The position numbers and the translations under genes were made by a program. Under the pieces are notes generated by a model. The model saw nothing but the letters and a program-made list of their open reading frames with translations. It searched no databases and had not been told where the DNA came from. From Asterias rubens (lineage: Eukaryota; Echinodermata; Asteroidea; Forcipulatida; Asteriidae), in NCBI RefSeq assembly GCF_902459465.1, contig NC_047083.1, positions 4,770,523 to 4,834,522 of the forward strand: a DNA stretch of 64,000 bases, written 5' to 3'. Of the stretch, positions 1-11,800 are shown piece by piece (positions within the stretch are counted from its first letter, which is position 1; each line of letters starts with the position of its first letter).

Positions 1-337
1 AAGGGCTTTTTATTTTTTATTTCAAGATGGCCGCCATTCTTTTTAAAATGTCAAAAATATCCGTGTTTTTTCTACTGCTCAAATACACAACACATAAATG
101 AAACATTTGGACGAGAAATTCAGACAAGACATTCAGATTGTTTTAGCTGAGATCGTTTAAAATAACCCGTGTTTCATTCGAAAAAAAAAATAAAAAATAA
201 AATTCATACAAAAAAGACAAAAGGAGGCGGCCTCTTAAAAGGAAGCGGGCGGGAACGCTAAATAAGTTTTTTTTACTCGGTTATTACAAGCTTATAGAGT
301 GCAGTAGATTCTATGAACCAGTCTATTCATTCCTTAC
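1..337. other. AT-rich non-coding edge
   Basis: Contains A/T homopolymers and no convincing exon. It is probably intron or 3' sequence of the minus-strand Ig gene. Confidence 0.4.
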
Positions 338-3125
338 CAATAACTCGGACCTCCATACGCTGGGATCCAGACTTCATCTTGCAGATGTATATCCCGTCAT
401 TTTCTTCATCTGCAGATTTTATTAAAAGAGCAAAATCACTACCGAGACCAAAACCCGCATCGTCATACGTGACATCATTCAAGGCGGTATAGTTCACAAG
501 AAGTTCTATTTCTGATGAGGCATTTTTAAACCATTGTACGTCGCATGTCTGCTCGCTAATTGGTCCATCGGTACACGGCAGTGTTTGATCTTCACCTTTA
601 AGAACGTAGAAGGAATCTGTTGAAGATTGAAGGGCATTGTTTGACGGTTTTTCATCATCTACATTGAGAAAGAAACACATGTTAAAGACACTGGACACGA
701 TTGGTTATTACTCAACATAAATGTTAGCAAAAAAAACGAACTTCATTTAGTAGCGAGCAATGTAGACCTGTTGATAAACTAAGACATTGTGAGAAACGGC
801 TCCCTATGAAATAGTTTTTTGAGAAAGAGGTTATTTCTCACTCAAAATACTAAAAGACTTCAGGCCTGAAACCTTGTATTATGCGTCGAAAGCACACAAT
901 AATTGTTGGTTTTCTTTGATCTTGCTTTTTTCTATACGTTTTTCATTGTTCTTTTCCCTGTAGATAACAATAATTTGTGTTGTCATAAGTTTAAGATGTA
1001 CACTCTTAGTACTCTAATTATCTTTCTATAACATGTGATGCTTCTTGTCAGTTATACCATCTGGAATGTCTTCATTTTTTCATTTTCTTTTCTTCTTCAT
1101 TTTTAGTTTTTTTTGTGATTTTTCTTATTAACTAATGTTATCAACCTTTCACTATCTTTGCGTCGACGTAACAATTCATCAAAGACCCGTCCAGCTCGAA
1201 AACGTGACACCAAAACCTCGCAGTTTCTCGGGTGTTTTGAAGAGAGTTGAGTATTAGCGAACCGGTCGAAGCTACACCGATACCAACTCGACCTTGGAAC
1301 TGAAGTACAGTTCCACCGGGGAACCTGGCACCGAGAATATCAGTTCCACTCGTAACACCGGTTCCCTGTGACCAGTACACCGTTGAAGATGACGTCATAC
1401 CACACCGGCATGGTATTCTGTGACGTAAAGATTGAGCCAAGCTAGACGTAGTTATGAGGTCAGCTTCTACGGCTTGAAACACGCCTTCTGTATTGACAAG
1501 ATAACAGTGTGTTTAGTTGTATGATGGCAATACTCTTATGAAAGTTTGCCTGAGGGTAAAGAATAGGGACTTTTCGTTTTCGACGACGGATGGTTCTGCG
1601 ACGGTTGTTCAGCTAAACGTTGTCGTTTTCAGCACAACGAAGATTCATCCTAAGTATTGTCGTAGAAATTGAAGGACGACCGTCCTCAAAGCCGACGCAT
1701 GCGCAGATGACGCCAAATGTCATCTTTACCGTCGCAGAACCATCCGTCGTCGAAAACGAAAAGTCCCTAATATATATTTTGGTTTCACCCACAAACACCG
1801 ATGTGTGTGAGCAGCTGTACAGGCTCTGGTCAGTACTTTCCCGATTTCTGTGAACAACATCACAGACAGTCATAATATCTTGCGTGTGATTCGAACCCAC
1901 GACCGTTGCATCTATAGAGCAGTGTCATACCAACTAACCCACCGAGATTTAGCGGTGGCTAGAGGCAGTTCGACTCCTGTTATTATTAGCAGCGGTGCCG
2001 TAACGTATTAAAATATGGTCACACTTTACCAAGAATGAAGAATGATAGAATAATAATATGATGATTCACGAAAAAAAAAAAAAAAAAAATGTTGTGTGTT
2101 TACCTGTTGGAATGTTAAAACTGTTTATGGCTATGGTCACTTTTACGGTAACGGTTTTGCAGGAGATTCTATCCCTCGGAAACGTTGCCCCCCCCCCCCC
2201 CCCCAGCAGAGTGTTGGTTCGAGTCTCGGTTGCGACACGTGTGTCCTTAAGCAAGACACCTAACTATGATGCTTTGCCCTTAGGATGGGACGTGAAAGCC
2301 GTTGGTCCCGTGTGTGTTGTGCAAGTCCCTTAAAGATAACCCATTGCACTTGTCGAAAAGAGAAGGGGTTCACCCCGGTTGTAAAAGGATTAGGTCTCAT
2401 AAAAAAAACCGTATCCCCACACCTTGCCGGAAAACACTGGTCGGTTAAACGCCTCACGCGCGTCACTGAGTAAAGTATTGCGCATTTAATAGGAAGTCAC
2501 ATTAGCGAGGTTTAGCTGAACGTTACGCAAGCAAATACGTGAACGTGAGCGTCAAAATATGGTGACGTTTTTGTGTGCGTGACGCCGCCACTTTGGGCTT
2601 ATTGCATGCTCAAGTGTGACGTCTGCGCGCACGTACGTAAACGTGCCTTATGGAAACTTCACGTATGCTAATGGTAACTTCACGTATGTTATAAAAAACG
2701 TAATATTTTAAACGTAATGATTTGTTGATTTCATGTTCACGATCACGCGGAACGTGCAACTGAACCTCCCTAAATATTTCCCTAGAACAACGTCTCACCT
2801 ATAACATGTACTTCAACCACGCTATATCTGTTGATCGCTTCGTGAGGAACAACAATGCAGACATAATTCCCCTCGTCCTGTTTGGTGACGTCTTTAATGA
2901 TCAGTCCGTTGTATGACGTTAGAGCATACTTCTGGTTTGCCCTATTGTCGTTCTGCCCAATCAGTCTTTCTTTTCGAGGGTCGATGTCACTGTTGCCACG
3001 GTACCAAAGAACACCGGCTACACTCTCGCCCGGTCGAAAAGTAGTGCACGGAATTTGCTGAAGAATACCTTGCTGGATTGTGACCTGGCCGTTGGTGGCG
3101 CTCGTTACATCATGGATTGCAAGAG
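338..3125 (-). CDS. Immunoglobulin-superfamily receptor gene, partial (three V-type Ig exons)
   Basis: Three exons read leftwards: 3125-2799, 1487-1146 and 658-338. Each starts after an AG, ends before a GT, and is phase 1 at both borders, the usual arrangement for Ig-domain exons. Joined they are open throughout. Exon one shows the Ig pattern: Cys in IPCTTF, Trp in VLWYRG, and DEGNYVCIV. Exon two has IPCRCG, VYWSQ and ARFWCHV. Exon three has TLPCTD, VQWFKN and NDGIYICKM. These are V-like Ig folds, expected outside the cell. No signal-peptide exon was found to the right, and no membrane exon between 337 and 1, so the gene probably continues past the left edge. The head-to-head Ig gene at 8868-14263 suggests a small cluster. 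The exact family is not recognised; a cell-adhesion or immune-type receptor is inferred. Confidence 0.75.
700..960 (+). mobile_element. MITE family A2 remnant (intronic)
   Basis: Decayed copy of the family best seen at 31327-31667. It shares the GAGAAACGGCTCCCT block, the TTTCTCACTCAAAATA block and the short palindrome around AAGACTTCAGGCCTGAA. Ends are lost. It lies in the intron before the third Ig exon. Confidence 0.6.
1745..1985 (-). mobile_element. tRNA-derived SINE, type C, minus orientation
   Basis: Read on the minus strand it has a tRNA-like head with a B-box-like GGGTTCGAATCAC segment, followed by the tail CACAG...CGGGAAAGTACTGA found in other type C copies (26105-26340, 34895-35010, 43725-43860). 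Confidence 0.55.
2195..2475 (+). mobile_element. tRNA-derived SINE, type B, 5'-truncated
   Basis: Starts near the B box (GGTTCGAGTCTCG), then shows the type B body: GTGTCCTTAAGCAAGACAC, GGATGGGACGTGAAAGCCG and AGAGAAGGGGTTCACCCCGG. A poly-C run lies just upstream. Confidence 0.6.
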
Positions 3126-3746
3126 CTGCACATTGTGGAAAATAAAATTATTTTGGTACGATTGGATGAAAGGAGGGTGCACCCCAATAACTAAGGAGAA
3201 AACAAGTAATAATTGGTTTAAAGGCACTTCAAAATAGTTTGTAAAATAGACAGATAAGAGGGTCCCAAACGTGGTCATGGGTACAAATTCTGCCCACTAT
3301 TACATGGGGGTTTGTGACATCCAATTTTGATAAAGTTTGGATAATAGCTTTTTGCTGAGAGGGACATTTTGTACGGTTGTTGCTCGGATGTTCGGAGAGT
3401 TACACTGGATTTGTTTTATTTGGTTGTGAAATCACTCGAAGGGCACAAAGACTCTCCAGGCATGTTAACAAGGGGCACAAAAGTTAATGGAATATTTCCT
3501 CGTTACAGAAGTTGCGGAACTTTCTGTGTGTATCTTTTTTTTTTTTTTCGTTTTATTTATTTGTGTAGCATTTTCACTGTTTGCCATAAAACTTTTCCCA
3601 ATACAACAACACATTTCGCCAGCACTAACTGTTGAATGAGGTGCAGTCTGGTCTAATCGCTAGCTAGACCAGCATGCATCTCATTCCACGCCGAAGGCGC
3701 GCGTGCCGAGTATTTATACGCAGGTCTAATGGGAAATGATTTTGGT
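3126..3746. other. Upstream region of minus-strand Ig gene, nothing recognised
   Basis: No exon, tRNA or repeat was recognised apart from a poly-T stretch near 3536. A signal-peptide exon of the Ig gene would be expected here or further right, but was not found. Confidence 0.3.
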
Positions 3747-3982
3747 TGCGTTCGATTAGCTTAAATGCTCATTCGGGTGAGCCCCTGACAAGAGCTAATT
3801 GAACGATCACTCACCCTCTCGTGGTGAGGTCATGCACCTCGGCCCAGCCCTGAGTGACCCGTTCCACTCGGGGCACTTGACGCTGACCCGGGTGAGCCCC
3901 TGGAATAACGTCAAAGCTATTCGAACGTAACGGGGCAGACCGGGGTCAACCGGGGGAAGCTATAAATCGAACGCACCCTTAG
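3747..3982 (-). mobile_element. MITE family G
   Basis: Inverted relative of 45476-45665. The ends GTTGCGTTCGATTAGCTT and ATCGAACGCACCC are inverted copies. The interior is GC-rich with repeated GGGGCTCACCCGGG-like blocks. Confidence 0.6.
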
Positions 3983-4334
3983 GGTTCACACTCGAATAAC
4001 CTGGACACGAGAGGGTGCACTTCATATGACACTGTTAGTTATAAAGGGGCGGGCGGACTCTAAAATCAAGGTTACAATCGATTGGCAAACTTTTTGGGGG
4101 AATTTATGTGTAAGTTTGAATTAAAACCAGACACAACTTTGAGAATAACGTTTCTCTTCGAGATTAATGTTTCTATTATAAAGGTTGCAAGTAAAATGTG
4201 GTTAAAAAAAGGGACGAACAGAAGTGCCACGCAAGATCTTCTGTTGCATACACACTAAAGATGAGCGAAATTAATATTTGAAATGCTTAAAATAAGTATG
4301 ACTTTTTATTAAACCTCTATCAGCTGGACAAATG

Positions 4335-4579
4335 CTACTCCTTGCAAGTCCAATCACGAAGTAGACAAAAGCCACTCGCAGGCCTATAGACGATCTTGGC
4401 ATCGTTGACTCCCTTAATGCTGTAAGCACAGGTTCGACCGTCTTCAACACTTTCAAGAATTATTGGCCAAACCAACTCACTTCGTCACCGTTTTCAAATA
4501 GGTCTGGCCAAGCAAACTCTGTGCGATGAAACAAATACCCATTCTTCGCCCGATTCGGTTGTTGTTCAGTGCACATCAC
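4335..4579 (-). pseudogene. Possible exon pair or gene remnant, weakly START-domain-like
   Basis: Minus 4579-4481 is an open 33-codon block (VMCTEQQPNRAKNG..) between a good acceptor (TTTTCTTATAG) and a GTGAGT donor. Overlapping it in another frame, 4484-4335 encodes a protein-like 49-residue stretch ending ..YRPASGFCLLRDWTCKE and a stop. The RDxxLLRxW-like ending recalls START lipid-binding domains, but that is only a resemblance. The frame change without an intron suggests decay. It could equally be part of an upstream gene, or chance. Confidence 0.25.
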
Positions 4580-4820
4580 CTATAAGAAAATTTCAACCTT
4601 ACTAGTTGCAAATAATATTGACAATTGTTTTGTTATGCAAACATCGAGAAGAATGTAAACAGCATGCAAAATGTCGTAAAAACAAGCTATATACATGTTG
4701 CCTTATCCAAAAATTACACAGCAAGGCTGCGCAGAGTCTAAAATTCAAGAACATTGGGGGCCCAATGGGACTCTATATTATGACCCCTTTGAAAAACATT
4801 TCCTGCCCATTTCTCTTTAA

Positions 4821-5196
4821 AGGCAGTGGACACTATTGGTAATTACTCAAAATTAATATTAATATAAAACCTTTCTTGATTACAAGTAATGGGGAGCTGT
4901 TGATAGTATACAACATTGTGAGAAGCGGCTCCCTCTGAAGTAATGTAGTTTTCGAGAAGTAAGTTTTCCACGATATTGGATGTCGAGACCTCAGATTTTG
5001 AATTTGAGGTCTCAACATCCAGCATCTGAAAGCACACAATTTCGTGTGACAAGGGTGTTTTTTTCTTTCATTATTATCTCGCAACTTCGACGACCGAATG
5101 AGCTCAAATTTACACAGGTTTGTTTATTTTATGCGTAAGCTGAGATACATTAACTTTGAAGACTAGTCTTTGACAATTACCAACAGTGTCCAGCCT
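4821..5196 (+). mobile_element. MITE family A, full-length
   Basis: A 376-bp element with TTAA on both sides (4817-4820 and 5197-5200). Terminal inverted repeats are AGGCAGTGGACACTATTGGT at the left and ACCAACAGTGTCCAGCCT at the right. An internal palindrome pairs GAGACCTCAGATTTTG with its complement. It has no coding role. Short ORFs starting MRDNNERKK recur in many copies only because the element is repeated. Confidence 0.8.
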
Positions 5197-5777
5197 TTAA
5201 ATTACACGTCATTATCAAAACAAAGTTGTTGCAAACCCTGAGTTTTTCTCATGGTGTCAGAATCTATTATATTTATTTATTTATTTATTTTTTTCAATTG
5301 TTTTGTATAGTTAGTGTTATTTTTCTGTATTTGCCCTTTTTTCTGATCGTCTTACACTTTTTAACTTATTTATGCCAACTGTTTTGTCTGTGGTACGGTT
5401 TAACCCCTTTAAGATTGTACTTTTTATTGGTGTTTTTTTTATGTGAGCGAAAAGGCCAAAAGAACTCCCGTGGAGGAACAATACAGTTTTGTTGCATTGT
5501 GTTGTATTGTATTGCATACATACTGCTAGGTTGCCCGCTGCATGACCTGTTCTAATTTTATATTTCTTTTCTCGTGACACATAGCTTTGTAGTTTTAGTT
5601 ATTTCTCATCAAATATGACATTAAGAGAGAAATAATTCAAGGGATGTTTTCTATGATCATCATCATAACACCGTGTAATTTGTATGTAGGTGTGATCCTA
5701 TATGAGTTGTTTCCTAGCCAATGATGTAATGTTCGCCAATGACTGACACTCATGCACAATATTGATCGAATCCTATA
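5197..5777. other. AT-rich intergenic stretch
   Basis: Contains an (ATTT)n run near 5268-5292 and T-rich sequence. No exon or repeat family was recognised. Confidence 0.3.
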
Positions 5778-5781
5778 TTAA

Positions 5782-6060
5782 AGGAACACGTTGCCTTGGA
5801 TCGGACGAGTTGGTCCATAAAAAGCGTTTGAAACCATTTTTTTATAAAATGCATAATGGTTAGAAAGATGTTTTAAAAGTTAGAATACAATGATCCACAC
5901 AAGTTTGCCTCGAGGTTGCGAGGTTTGCCTTTTACTGTACGAACCAACACGGTCGGCCAATTTTGATTCCCATAAATGGCCGACCGTGTTAGTCGACGAG
6001 GTAAAAGGAAAACCGTGCAATTTCGAGGCATGTTTGTGTGGATCATTGTATTACTACATC
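5782..6060 (+). mobile_element. MITE family B, right end lost
   Basis: Starts directly after TTAA (5778-5781) with AGGAACACGTTGCCTTGG. The palindromic centre around CATAAATGGCCGACCGTGTT is intact, but the right end is replaced near 6060 by the family H repeat. Confidence 0.7.
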
Positions 6061-6069
6061 TTTTTAATA

Positions 6070-6345
6070 TATATTTGGTTTGCGGTAACACCATGTGTGT
6101 ATCTACTTGCCAGGTAGAGTTGTTCTTAGGGAACTGTCTTGCTTTATTCTACTGCCGTGGAGTAGATAATCGGAGGGTCGGGAGACTTCTCAGTTCTGAA
6201 AAGAACTGTCCTGTTTATTAACTATTACCAGGGCGGATGGTATAGAAATTAAACTGGACTACTACTTTAGCTTATAGGATCGTAATTAACTGTACTGTAC
6301 TGTAATTATCTGTATTGAGGTTCAATTGTCTGATGAGTTTCAAGG
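6070..6345 (+). repeat. Dispersed repeat family H with stem-loop
   Basis: Shares TTTGGTTTGCGGTAACACCA, a GTAGAGTTGTTCTTAGGGAA block and a 7-bp hairpin with a 4-base loop (6191-6208) with the inverted copy at 47450-47830. Fragments also lie at 55085-55112 and 60945-61010. Confidence 0.55.
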
Positions 6346-6442
6346 TTCAGTATGGCTTGAATCTTGAGTTATGCTGTAGAGAAGAGTTGACGGTGAAGAA
6401 GAAGGAAGATGGCGAAGAAACAAAAAAACAGAGCAATATCAA

Positions 6443-6474
6443 TAGGTGTTCGTGCTGAAATGCACGAACACCTA
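6443..6474. repeat. Perfect 13-bp hairpin
   Basis: TAGGTGTTCGTGC (6443-6455) and its exact complement (6462-6474) surround a 6-base loop. Isolated; function unknown. Confidence 0.6.
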
Positions 6475-6964
6475 AAAAGAAAGGAGATAATGGTTATAGG
6501 ACTTTGCCTCACTCACTAGAAAATGATGAGATACACAACAACTAGCATCACCTGCAATCATAATTGCCGTAAAACAGGACGTTAATACTTATTTACGTTA
6601 AAACTTCAACAAGAATATAATAGGCCTAGCCTACACCATGTACTGGGTGTCATGTACTGAGTGTCACTGACGAAGCAAACAGCGAGGTTGGATAATGCAG
6701 GACTAACATATTGTAGTTTTGTAACTGATAAAATAACATCAACATGGATATATTAATAATAACATAATAATAATAAGACTTGTAATGCGCACGTATCCAC
6801 CCTGCTGGGTGTTCAAGGCGCAGACATATTTCTACCTCAATGATATAGTTATGTTATACTTACAGTTAAAAATGAGCTACGCTGTATGCTGGGTGATAAT
6901 GGCTGTGTGCAGTTTACTTCCACAATAGGGTTAGCAAATGTCAAAGGTTATTTTTAGATCGACA

Positions 6965-7055
6965 TTTTAAAGGCTGCTTCGGATCGGTCGAGCTGGTCTA
7001 TAAAAAGCGTTTGAAAACCGTTTGTTATAAAATGCATGTCAGAAAGGTGTTTTAA
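6965..7055 (+). mobile_element. MITE family B fragment
   Basis: Carries GGATCGGTCGAGCTGGTCTA and the following TATAAAAAGCGTTTGAAA block of family B. Both outer ends are lost. Confidence 0.5.
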
Positions 7056-7096
7056 AGACGAGTATTCTCACTTGGTGTATCCCATAAACCAACGGA

Positions 7097-7104
7097 AAAA
7101 AACC

Positions 7105-7137
<33 letters not shown>

Positions 7138-7139
7138 AA
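7097..7139 (+). repeat. (AAC)n microsatellite
   Basis: About a dozen CAA triplets in a row, at a repeat boundary. Confidence 0.85.
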
Positions 7140-7179
7140 CGACCCTGTTGAATAAAAATTAAAAGGCTTCAGCTTAGTC

Positions 7180-7345
7180 TTTTATTATTAATTGAATGAG
7201 GAATTGCCTCTTTCTAAACAACTACATTACTTCAGAGGGAGCCGTTTCTCACAATGTTTTATACTATCAACAGCTCTCGATTGCTCGTTCCCAAGTAGAT
7301 TTTTATGCTAACAATTATTTTGAGTAATTACCCAAAGTGTCCAGC
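7180..7345 (-). mobile_element. MITE family A fragment
   Basis: Carries CTTCAGAGGGAGCCGTTTCT, the TATACTATCAAC block and the terminal TTTTGAGTAATTACCCAAAG sequence. It abuts the foldback element at 7346. Confidence 0.6.
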
Positions 7346-7515
7346 CGTCGATTTCACCAAACTCATCCTAACTTATGATTAATCTTAGAACTTAGGACGT
7401 GTTCAGTTCCGTATACTTATACGTTAGGACGCATTGAACCCGTCTTAAGTTAGGACGGGTTACTCGTCCTAACTCGAGTTAGGATTGATCCTAGCGTTTC
7501 GTGAAATCGGCTGCA
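7346..7515. mobile_element. Foldback MITE (TAGGAC-type)
   Basis: Ends CGATTTCACCAAACTC and CGTTTCGTGAAATCGG are inverted. The interior is made of TTAGGACG/CGTCCTAA palindromic blocks. Same family as 32274-32965 and the fragment at 13733. Confidence 0.6.
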
Positions 7516-7589
7516 GTACCTTTAAGACCTCATTGTTGCTACCTGAGAATCTGAAACTGACCATTATAAATGTTCCTGGTCAAATTATA

Positions 7590-7800
7590 TGCACCAGCAA
7601 TAATAATAATAACAATAACAAATTATTATATAGCGCATTTCACAATAAACCGTATCAAAGCGCTTTACATTAGTCCCCTGGTCATTGGGCCAATAAACAT
7701 CCCTTTAATCTTTCTCAGCTCCCATTAGGGAGTATACCGCCCCGAGCTGCCGTGGCGCTCCGAAAGCTTTTCATTCACAATATCAACCTCTACCCTCGCA
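7590..7800 (-). mobile_element. SINE type A, 3' half, minus orientation
   Basis: Reverse complement of the tail of the copy at 8089-8449: TATAGCGCATTTCACAATAA, TTTACATTAGTCCCCTGGTC and the AATATCAACCTCTACCCTCG end. The tRNA-like head is missing. Confidence 0.65.
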
Positions 7801-8088
7801 ATCCCAGTCAATGACTCAATTTGAATAGAATACGGTTTAGGGAGATTTTATGCCGTATCCAAACTACGTAACAATGTGCAGTTTTATTTTGTTCAAGTTA
7901 ACAGTCTTGAAGTGCTGAGAACAACACCATCATTAAATACTGTGCTGTACAGCACAACTATATGGTGTTTGACATGGGTATTGTCACTTATCAACAACGA
8001 AAATAATATACTCAAAATACCAACTTCAAAAAGGGTTAAAACAACACAATTATTATTGTTTTGGCAGAGTTAAGTGCTATTTTGTAGA

Positions 8089-8449
8089 GTGTCATGGCCG
8101 AGTGGTTAAGAGCATCGAATTCAAGTTCTGGTGCGTTTTCATCGGAGTGTGGGTTCGAATCCCGGTCGTGACACTTGTGTCCTTGAGCAAGATACTTTAC
8201 TATAATTGCTTCTCTTCACCCAGGGGAATAAATGGGTACCTGCGAGGGTAGAGGTTGATATTGTGAATGAAAAAGCCTTTGGAGCGATATAAACTGTTGC
8301 CCAGGTTGTATACTCCCAAGGGAGCTGAGAAACATTAAAAAGGGATGTTATTGGCCCTATGACCAGGGCACTAATGTAAAGCGCTTAGAGAATTAAGTGT
8401 TAGTTATTAGGCGCTATATAAATCGAAAGTTATTATTATTGTTATTTTA
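8089..8449 (+). mobile_element. tRNA-derived SINE, type A, near full length
   Basis: The head (8089-8174) folds like a class II tRNA. It has a pol III A box TGGCCGAGTGG (8095-8105), a B box GGTTCGAATCC (8152-8162), and GTGTCA/TGACAC ends that pair. The body follows (CCTTGAGCAAGATAC, CACCCAGGGGAATAAATGGG, GTAGAGGTTGATATTGTGAA), then a 3' end with AAGCGCTTAGA and a TTATTATT tail. Other copies are at 46093-46390, 55110-55305 and 35028-35190. Conserved central SINE domains of this sort are known in marine invertebrates; naming the family needs a database. Confidence 0.8.
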
Positions 8450-8451
8450 AC

Positions 8452-8600
8452 ATAGGGGTGCCGGGACATAGGGGTGTTTGGGTTGTCGGAATAATTTGTT
8501 TAGGGGGTGTCTGAACATAGGGGTGTCGGAATATAGGGGTGTCGGATTATAGGGATGTCGGGACTTAGGGATCTCGGAATATAGAGAAGTCACCCATACC
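8452..8600 (+). repeat. Degenerate ATAGGGGTGTCGG tandem repeat
   Basis: About eight decayed units of roughly 15-20 bp built on ATAGGGGTGTCGGA, starting directly at the 3' end of the SINE. Confidence 0.6.
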
Positions 8601-8867
8601 CTGTAATGTACATTTTTATTCGTTTTATTGTTAATAATTTATACGTGACAGCATCCATTTTGTAAATTTCAACACCCCAGTTCTTGTAGTGTAGTAATCC
8701 AACTGAAGGTTCAAAGAAAACGATTCCGAAACAAGAATTAAGACGATGATATTAATAACACCAACCACCGTAAATTCATAAAAATTATAAGTCACACACC
8801 GTTAATAACTTCATAGGGAAGTGTTGTGTTGCATTTGTTTTAATTGTACAAACAAGTGGCTTTAAAC

Positions 8868-11800
8868 ATGTACTTATTGCTCGTTAACACCATCGTCGTC
8901 GTGATTGCCATGGAGTTTACACAGGGTAAGTGTACAATAGATTACATCTTATTCAAGAAACATTACAGAATCGGTAAGACTAAAAACTCGTCTAAGATCC
9001 ATACCAACTGAACACGACGGTCTAATGATGATGAGAGTTGATAATAGGTTTTCCCGGTCAATTTCAACAAAAATCCATTCATTTTAACTCCTGGCTCATT
9101 CAATTTCGTTTGGAAAATGAATGCACTTTGAATCAGCATTCAAGAGTCAAAAAGAGTTATTCGATTTCAAAAGTTAAGCATTCACTGGTCAAATAAAATC
9201 ATAACATTTCATCAGGCTGCAAGACTCATTCAATTTCGTTAAAGCCAGCAGCAAGAGCTGGTCAACCATTCAATTTCATTAATGGGCAAACATTTTCCAA
9301 GTGTTTGCATTCAAATTCAAATTCTATGTAATGTGCTTATACTCATTCGTTGCTGCCTATAAAGGCAGATACTTTCAGGGAAAACTCATTTCTACACTGG
9401 TTTGACGTTTATGCCCAACGGTTGTGAATAAAAAATGGCTGCCCGTGGTCGGTACAAAGCAAGATAAAATTGAGATTAATATGTTTTCAAATTTTATAAC
9501 GACCCCTTATAATTTTAAGCTTTTTGTTTCCCTATTGTTTGTGTTACCTTCTAATTTGACATGTTCCGGACATTAGCAGAAACAAAGACAACAACATGAA
9601 AACCAGTGCAACAAAATCTCAAGGCTAAAGCAAAAGATTTGGTTTCCATTTTAAAGTTATCGGATACAGGCTTTAACTTTAAGGCTAACAAAGCAAAAGG
9701 AACAGTTATTTCAATTAGAAAAAAAAAATGATGTAAACATAATGTGAAGTACATGGAAACACCTCTTATAAAGGACAGCTTATGTGCCAGTACAGGAGCT
9801 TTAACTTCCAGTCTACTCACAAAGCCATAACTCATCTTTTAATTTGAATGCAAAGAAGTTGAAACTCGTTGCACATAAATGAAAAAGAAAACTCAAACCA
9901 GCAGCAAAATCATGTTCGCTTCGGTGGGTCTAAATTTGAATGCATCAATTGCAAATAGGTAGTAGAAATTCTACTTAAGAATGGTCAAAGTGTAGTCTTA
10001 ACTACCTAAAAATGAAATAGAACGACTGAAGCGAATCTGAACGAGAAAAATGCAATTATGTGTGCACGAAAACGAAATTGAATGCTTTAAGAGCTAAAAA
10101 GACACCCTCGTTTGAGAGGATTAGGGGAAACTGCGTGAATTTGAATGCAATTTCTAGACAAATTTGTATGGATCGTTGTACTCTACTTTTTCAACATCTT
10201 TCTAACCATATGCATGTTATAACAAACGGTTACAAACCCTTTTCAAAGACCAACTCGACCGATCCAATTCCAAGGCAACGTGTTCCTTTAACAACATATA
10301 TTTTATTCAATTTGGTTTTACCCATGATAGCATACTCAGGTGGGATTCGGGTGGGATTCGGTTGGATTCGAACCACGACCCTTGCAATTCTAGAGCAAAG
10401 TTATTGTACCAACTATACCACCGAGATTGCCAGGTAGCTGTAGGCAGTTCGGATCCTATGTTTTAGCATCCATTCAAGTATGTTTTGTTTTCTTGTCATT
10501 TTTGTGTATGGTACAAATTCAGGTCAACAGTCAATTGAGCTTCTACCTCACTCCACTGTTCTTGCTGGTTCCAATGTGACTCTTGTCTGCACGGTGCAAA
10601 ATGTTCATAACAAAACTACATCCTCTGTAAAATGGAGTAGGCCTAATAACCCTGTAAACACTACTAGGGCACTTGTTAGCTGTACTAATGAGACACTAGA
10701 GATAGCAGGTCCAATAGTCTGCAACTTGACTCTAGAGTCAGTTGAAGAGTCTTCGGGCGGAGAGTATACTTGTGATGGAGTTGTTGGTGGCGAACATTTC
10801 ACGAACAGTACAGAGTTGCATGTAGGTAAGTAGCCCCCCCCCCAATCCCCGCCCCCAGCTTTTGATGACTTTGTTAATTAAAACACTGATTTGTTTTACA
10901 TTAATTGCTATTGCTGGAATTGCTGCAGCTGCACTTGCATATGCCTCCCTATTTATTTGTATTCGTTACTTCATAATGCTGTGTTTTTAAAAGGGCCTTC
11001 TTAAGAAATAATTAAAACAAATAAACGAAGTTCACAAACAAATAAGAAAAGACAAATATATAAATATATATATATATATATCAAATAATAAACCACAAGG
11101 GAAACTGACTGGGAACATTTTTAAATGATTTGGGATTGAACAAAGAAAAATTGACTAGAGCGGGATTTGAACCAACGACCTCCGGTTTAACGTGCCGGCG
11201 CTCTACCAACTGAGCTATCTAGCCCTATGTTGGTGGTCTCCCAATTTTGTCAATATCTCTGTTCGGGGGTGCCTGTCAGAAGCCATTAAACCGCAAACTG
11301 CCGTGTAGCCAGGGATCACACCCGGGTAACGATACAACCTGGGAAGCGGCAGACAGGGGATCACCTTAAGGGGATGCGACTTTTTATATCAGATATCAAA
11401 TAATAAACCACAAGGGAAACTGACTGGGTACATTTTTTTAAATGATTTTGGATTGAACAAAGAAAAATTGACTAGAGCGGGATTTGAACCATGGTAGAGC
11501 GCCGGCACGTTAACCGGAGGTCGTTGGTTCAAATCTATATATATGCTAACCTATTCATGTCTCAGTTGGAGGACAGACTCCTGTCCTCCGCCCCCAACCG
11601 ACCACTAGTTTGGTGGAGATTTATTGATGATATTTTCTCCATCTGGTGTGGTGACCAAGACAGCTTGGATGAGTTTATTGCCCATATCAACTCATTTCAC
11701 CCCACCATAAAGTTCACTACCGAACAATCTCTCACCAGTGTGAACTTTCTAGATGTGACAATAACCAAGTCTCCTAATGGCCTTGTCACAGATGTTTACA

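Larger units (their letters stand above)
8926..10522 (+). other. Intron 1 of the two-Ig gene
   Basis: Rich in repeated CATTCAATTTCGTT-like phrases between about 9070 and 9300. Contains a MITE B fragment and a minus-strand SINE C head towards its end. No additional exon is evident. Confidence 0.4.

Noticed and set aside
4833..5084. Recurring ORFs with MRDNNERKKHPCHTKLCAFR-like translations (also at 23389, 42876, 47110, 58955)
   Set aside because: They are the same stretch of MITE family A read through in different copies. The similarity is at DNA level, with frame breaks and no splice or start context.
8089..8174. tRNA-Leu gene
   Set aside because: It is the head of a SINE, with the SINE body following directly. 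Several diverged copies exist.
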